Assembly: GCA_011049295.1 (NCBI GenBank)
Contig: DSCA01000089.1
Coordinates: 1-5,860 of the forward strand
Source of the DNA: Thermoplasmatales archaeon
GTDB taxonomy: Archaea; Thermoplasmatota; E2; UBA202; DSCA01
Reading direction: 5' to 3'
DNA length: 5,860 bases
Shown piece after piece: positions 5,644 to 5,860 of the stretch. The notes under the pieces are model-generated. The model was given only the letters and a program-made list of their open reading frames with translations, was not told the origin of the DNA and did no database searches. Positions within the stretch are counted from its first letter, which is position 1, and each line of letters starts with the position of its first letter. The position numbers were made by a program, and so were the translations under genes.

Positions 5644-5860
5644 ATGGACACCGAGGAGATTGCGGCCATTGCCCGGAAGCACGCCCTGCTCAACGCGGTG
5701 AAGTTCGACGGTGAGGCCGACCTGAAAGCGGTCATGGGAAAGGTAATGGCGGAGGTCAAAGGCAACGCCAAAGACGTGGTTCCCGTGGTCCAGCGGGTGA
5801 TAAAAGAGGTCAACGGACTCACGCTGACACAACAGGAGCAAGAGATTGCCGTCCTCGACC
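5644..5860 (+). CDS. gltX: Glutamyl-tRNA synthetase, archaeal type, N-terminal part, 3' partial
   Basis: The first 72 residues are visible and the gene runs off the right edge. They match the N-terminal extension of archaeal and eukaryotic-type glutamyl-tRNA synthetases: a helix with ARKHALLNAVKFDGEADLKAVMGKVMAE (10-37 region, with the conserved ALxNAxxxxGxAxxxxVxGKVxAE pattern), then a second helical region with VVPVVQRVIKEVNGL (46-60) followed by QQEQEI. This enzyme charges tRNA-Glu, and in most archaea it is discriminating because Gln-tRNA is made by amidotransfer through GatDE. The class I HIGH and KMSKS-type motifs lie beyond the window, so catalytic competence cannot be checked. The ATG at 5644 is the natural family start. 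It is 36 bases downstream of the propeller gene and probably transcribed from its own promoter; I see no functional link to the neighbours. Confidence 0.85.
   Translation, partial: MDTEEIAAIARKHALLNAVKFDGEADLKAVMGKVMAEVKGNAKDVVPVVQRVIKEVNGLTLTQQEQEIAVLD

Noticed and set aside
4591..5841. Minus-strand open frame of 416 codons spanning the propeller gene end and gltX start
   Set aside because: It crosses two well-supported plus-strand genes and the promoter gap between them, and its sequence (HxVxHV-type, His/Val/Gly-rich) is a typical mirror of GC-rich codons.
1..5860. Search for CRISPR repeats, tRNA or rRNA genes, transposases, attachment sites and defence or toxin genes
   Set aside because: No direct repeats, cloverleaf-like sequence, inverted terminal repeats or relevant protein motifs were seen; coding sequence fills nearly the whole window.

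Overview
The window reads as GC-rich archaeal DNA (roughly 60% GC by eye) with all genes on the + strand. The archaeal signs are: the two-subunit phosphomevalonate dehydratase plus isopentenyl phosphate kinase, which together mark the archaeal mevalonate route; a type II (FMN) isopentenyl diphosphate isomerase; a short-chain-type geranylgeranyl diphosphate synthase; an archaeal-type glutamyl-tRNA synthetase N-terminus; TATA-like boxes upstream of genes; and Shine-Dalgarno sequences matching the GGAGGTGAT anti-SD complement. The secreted beta-propeller family and the Ig-like secreted protein suggest a euryarchaeote, possibly Thermoplasmatota-related, but that placement is only a guess.

Region 1 (1-3209) is a tightly packed isoprenoid operon. 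It starts with the last 44 codons of the phosphomevalonate dehydratase large subunit, followed by the small subunit (132-521), isopentenyl phosphate kinase (518-1258), type II IPP isomerase (1255-2262) and GGPP synthase (2250-3209). The first three junctions are 4-nt ATGA overlaps. The last is a 13-nt overlap in which a GTG start is chosen by a full Shine-Dalgarno sequence inside the preceding gene. Together they cover: mevalonate 5-phosphate to trans-anhydromevalonate 5-phosphate (dehydratase), isopentenyl phosphate to IPP (kinase), IPP to DMAPP (isomerase), and IPP + DMAPP to C20 GGPP, the precursor of the ether-lipid side chains. The intervening decarboxylase is not in the window.

Region 2 (3211-5607) encodes two exported proteins. 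A 145-aa protein with a signal peptide and one probable Ig-like beta-sandwich begins one base after the GGPP synthase stop, so it is probably part of the isoprenoid transcript. After a 75-nt AT-richer gap with a TATA-like box and a strong SD comes a 627-aa secreted beta-propeller protein carrying eleven N-glycosylation sequons. Neither has a known function that I can assign.

Region 3 (5608-5860) holds a short gap with a TATA-like box placed so that the transcript would begin at or next to the start codon, then the first 72 codons of glutamyl-tRNA synthetase, cut by the window edge. I see no tRNA, rRNA, CRISPR array, insertion sequence, or phage gene. The window looks like a chromosomal housekeeping region with two poorly understood surface-protein genes inserted between a lipid operon and gltX.
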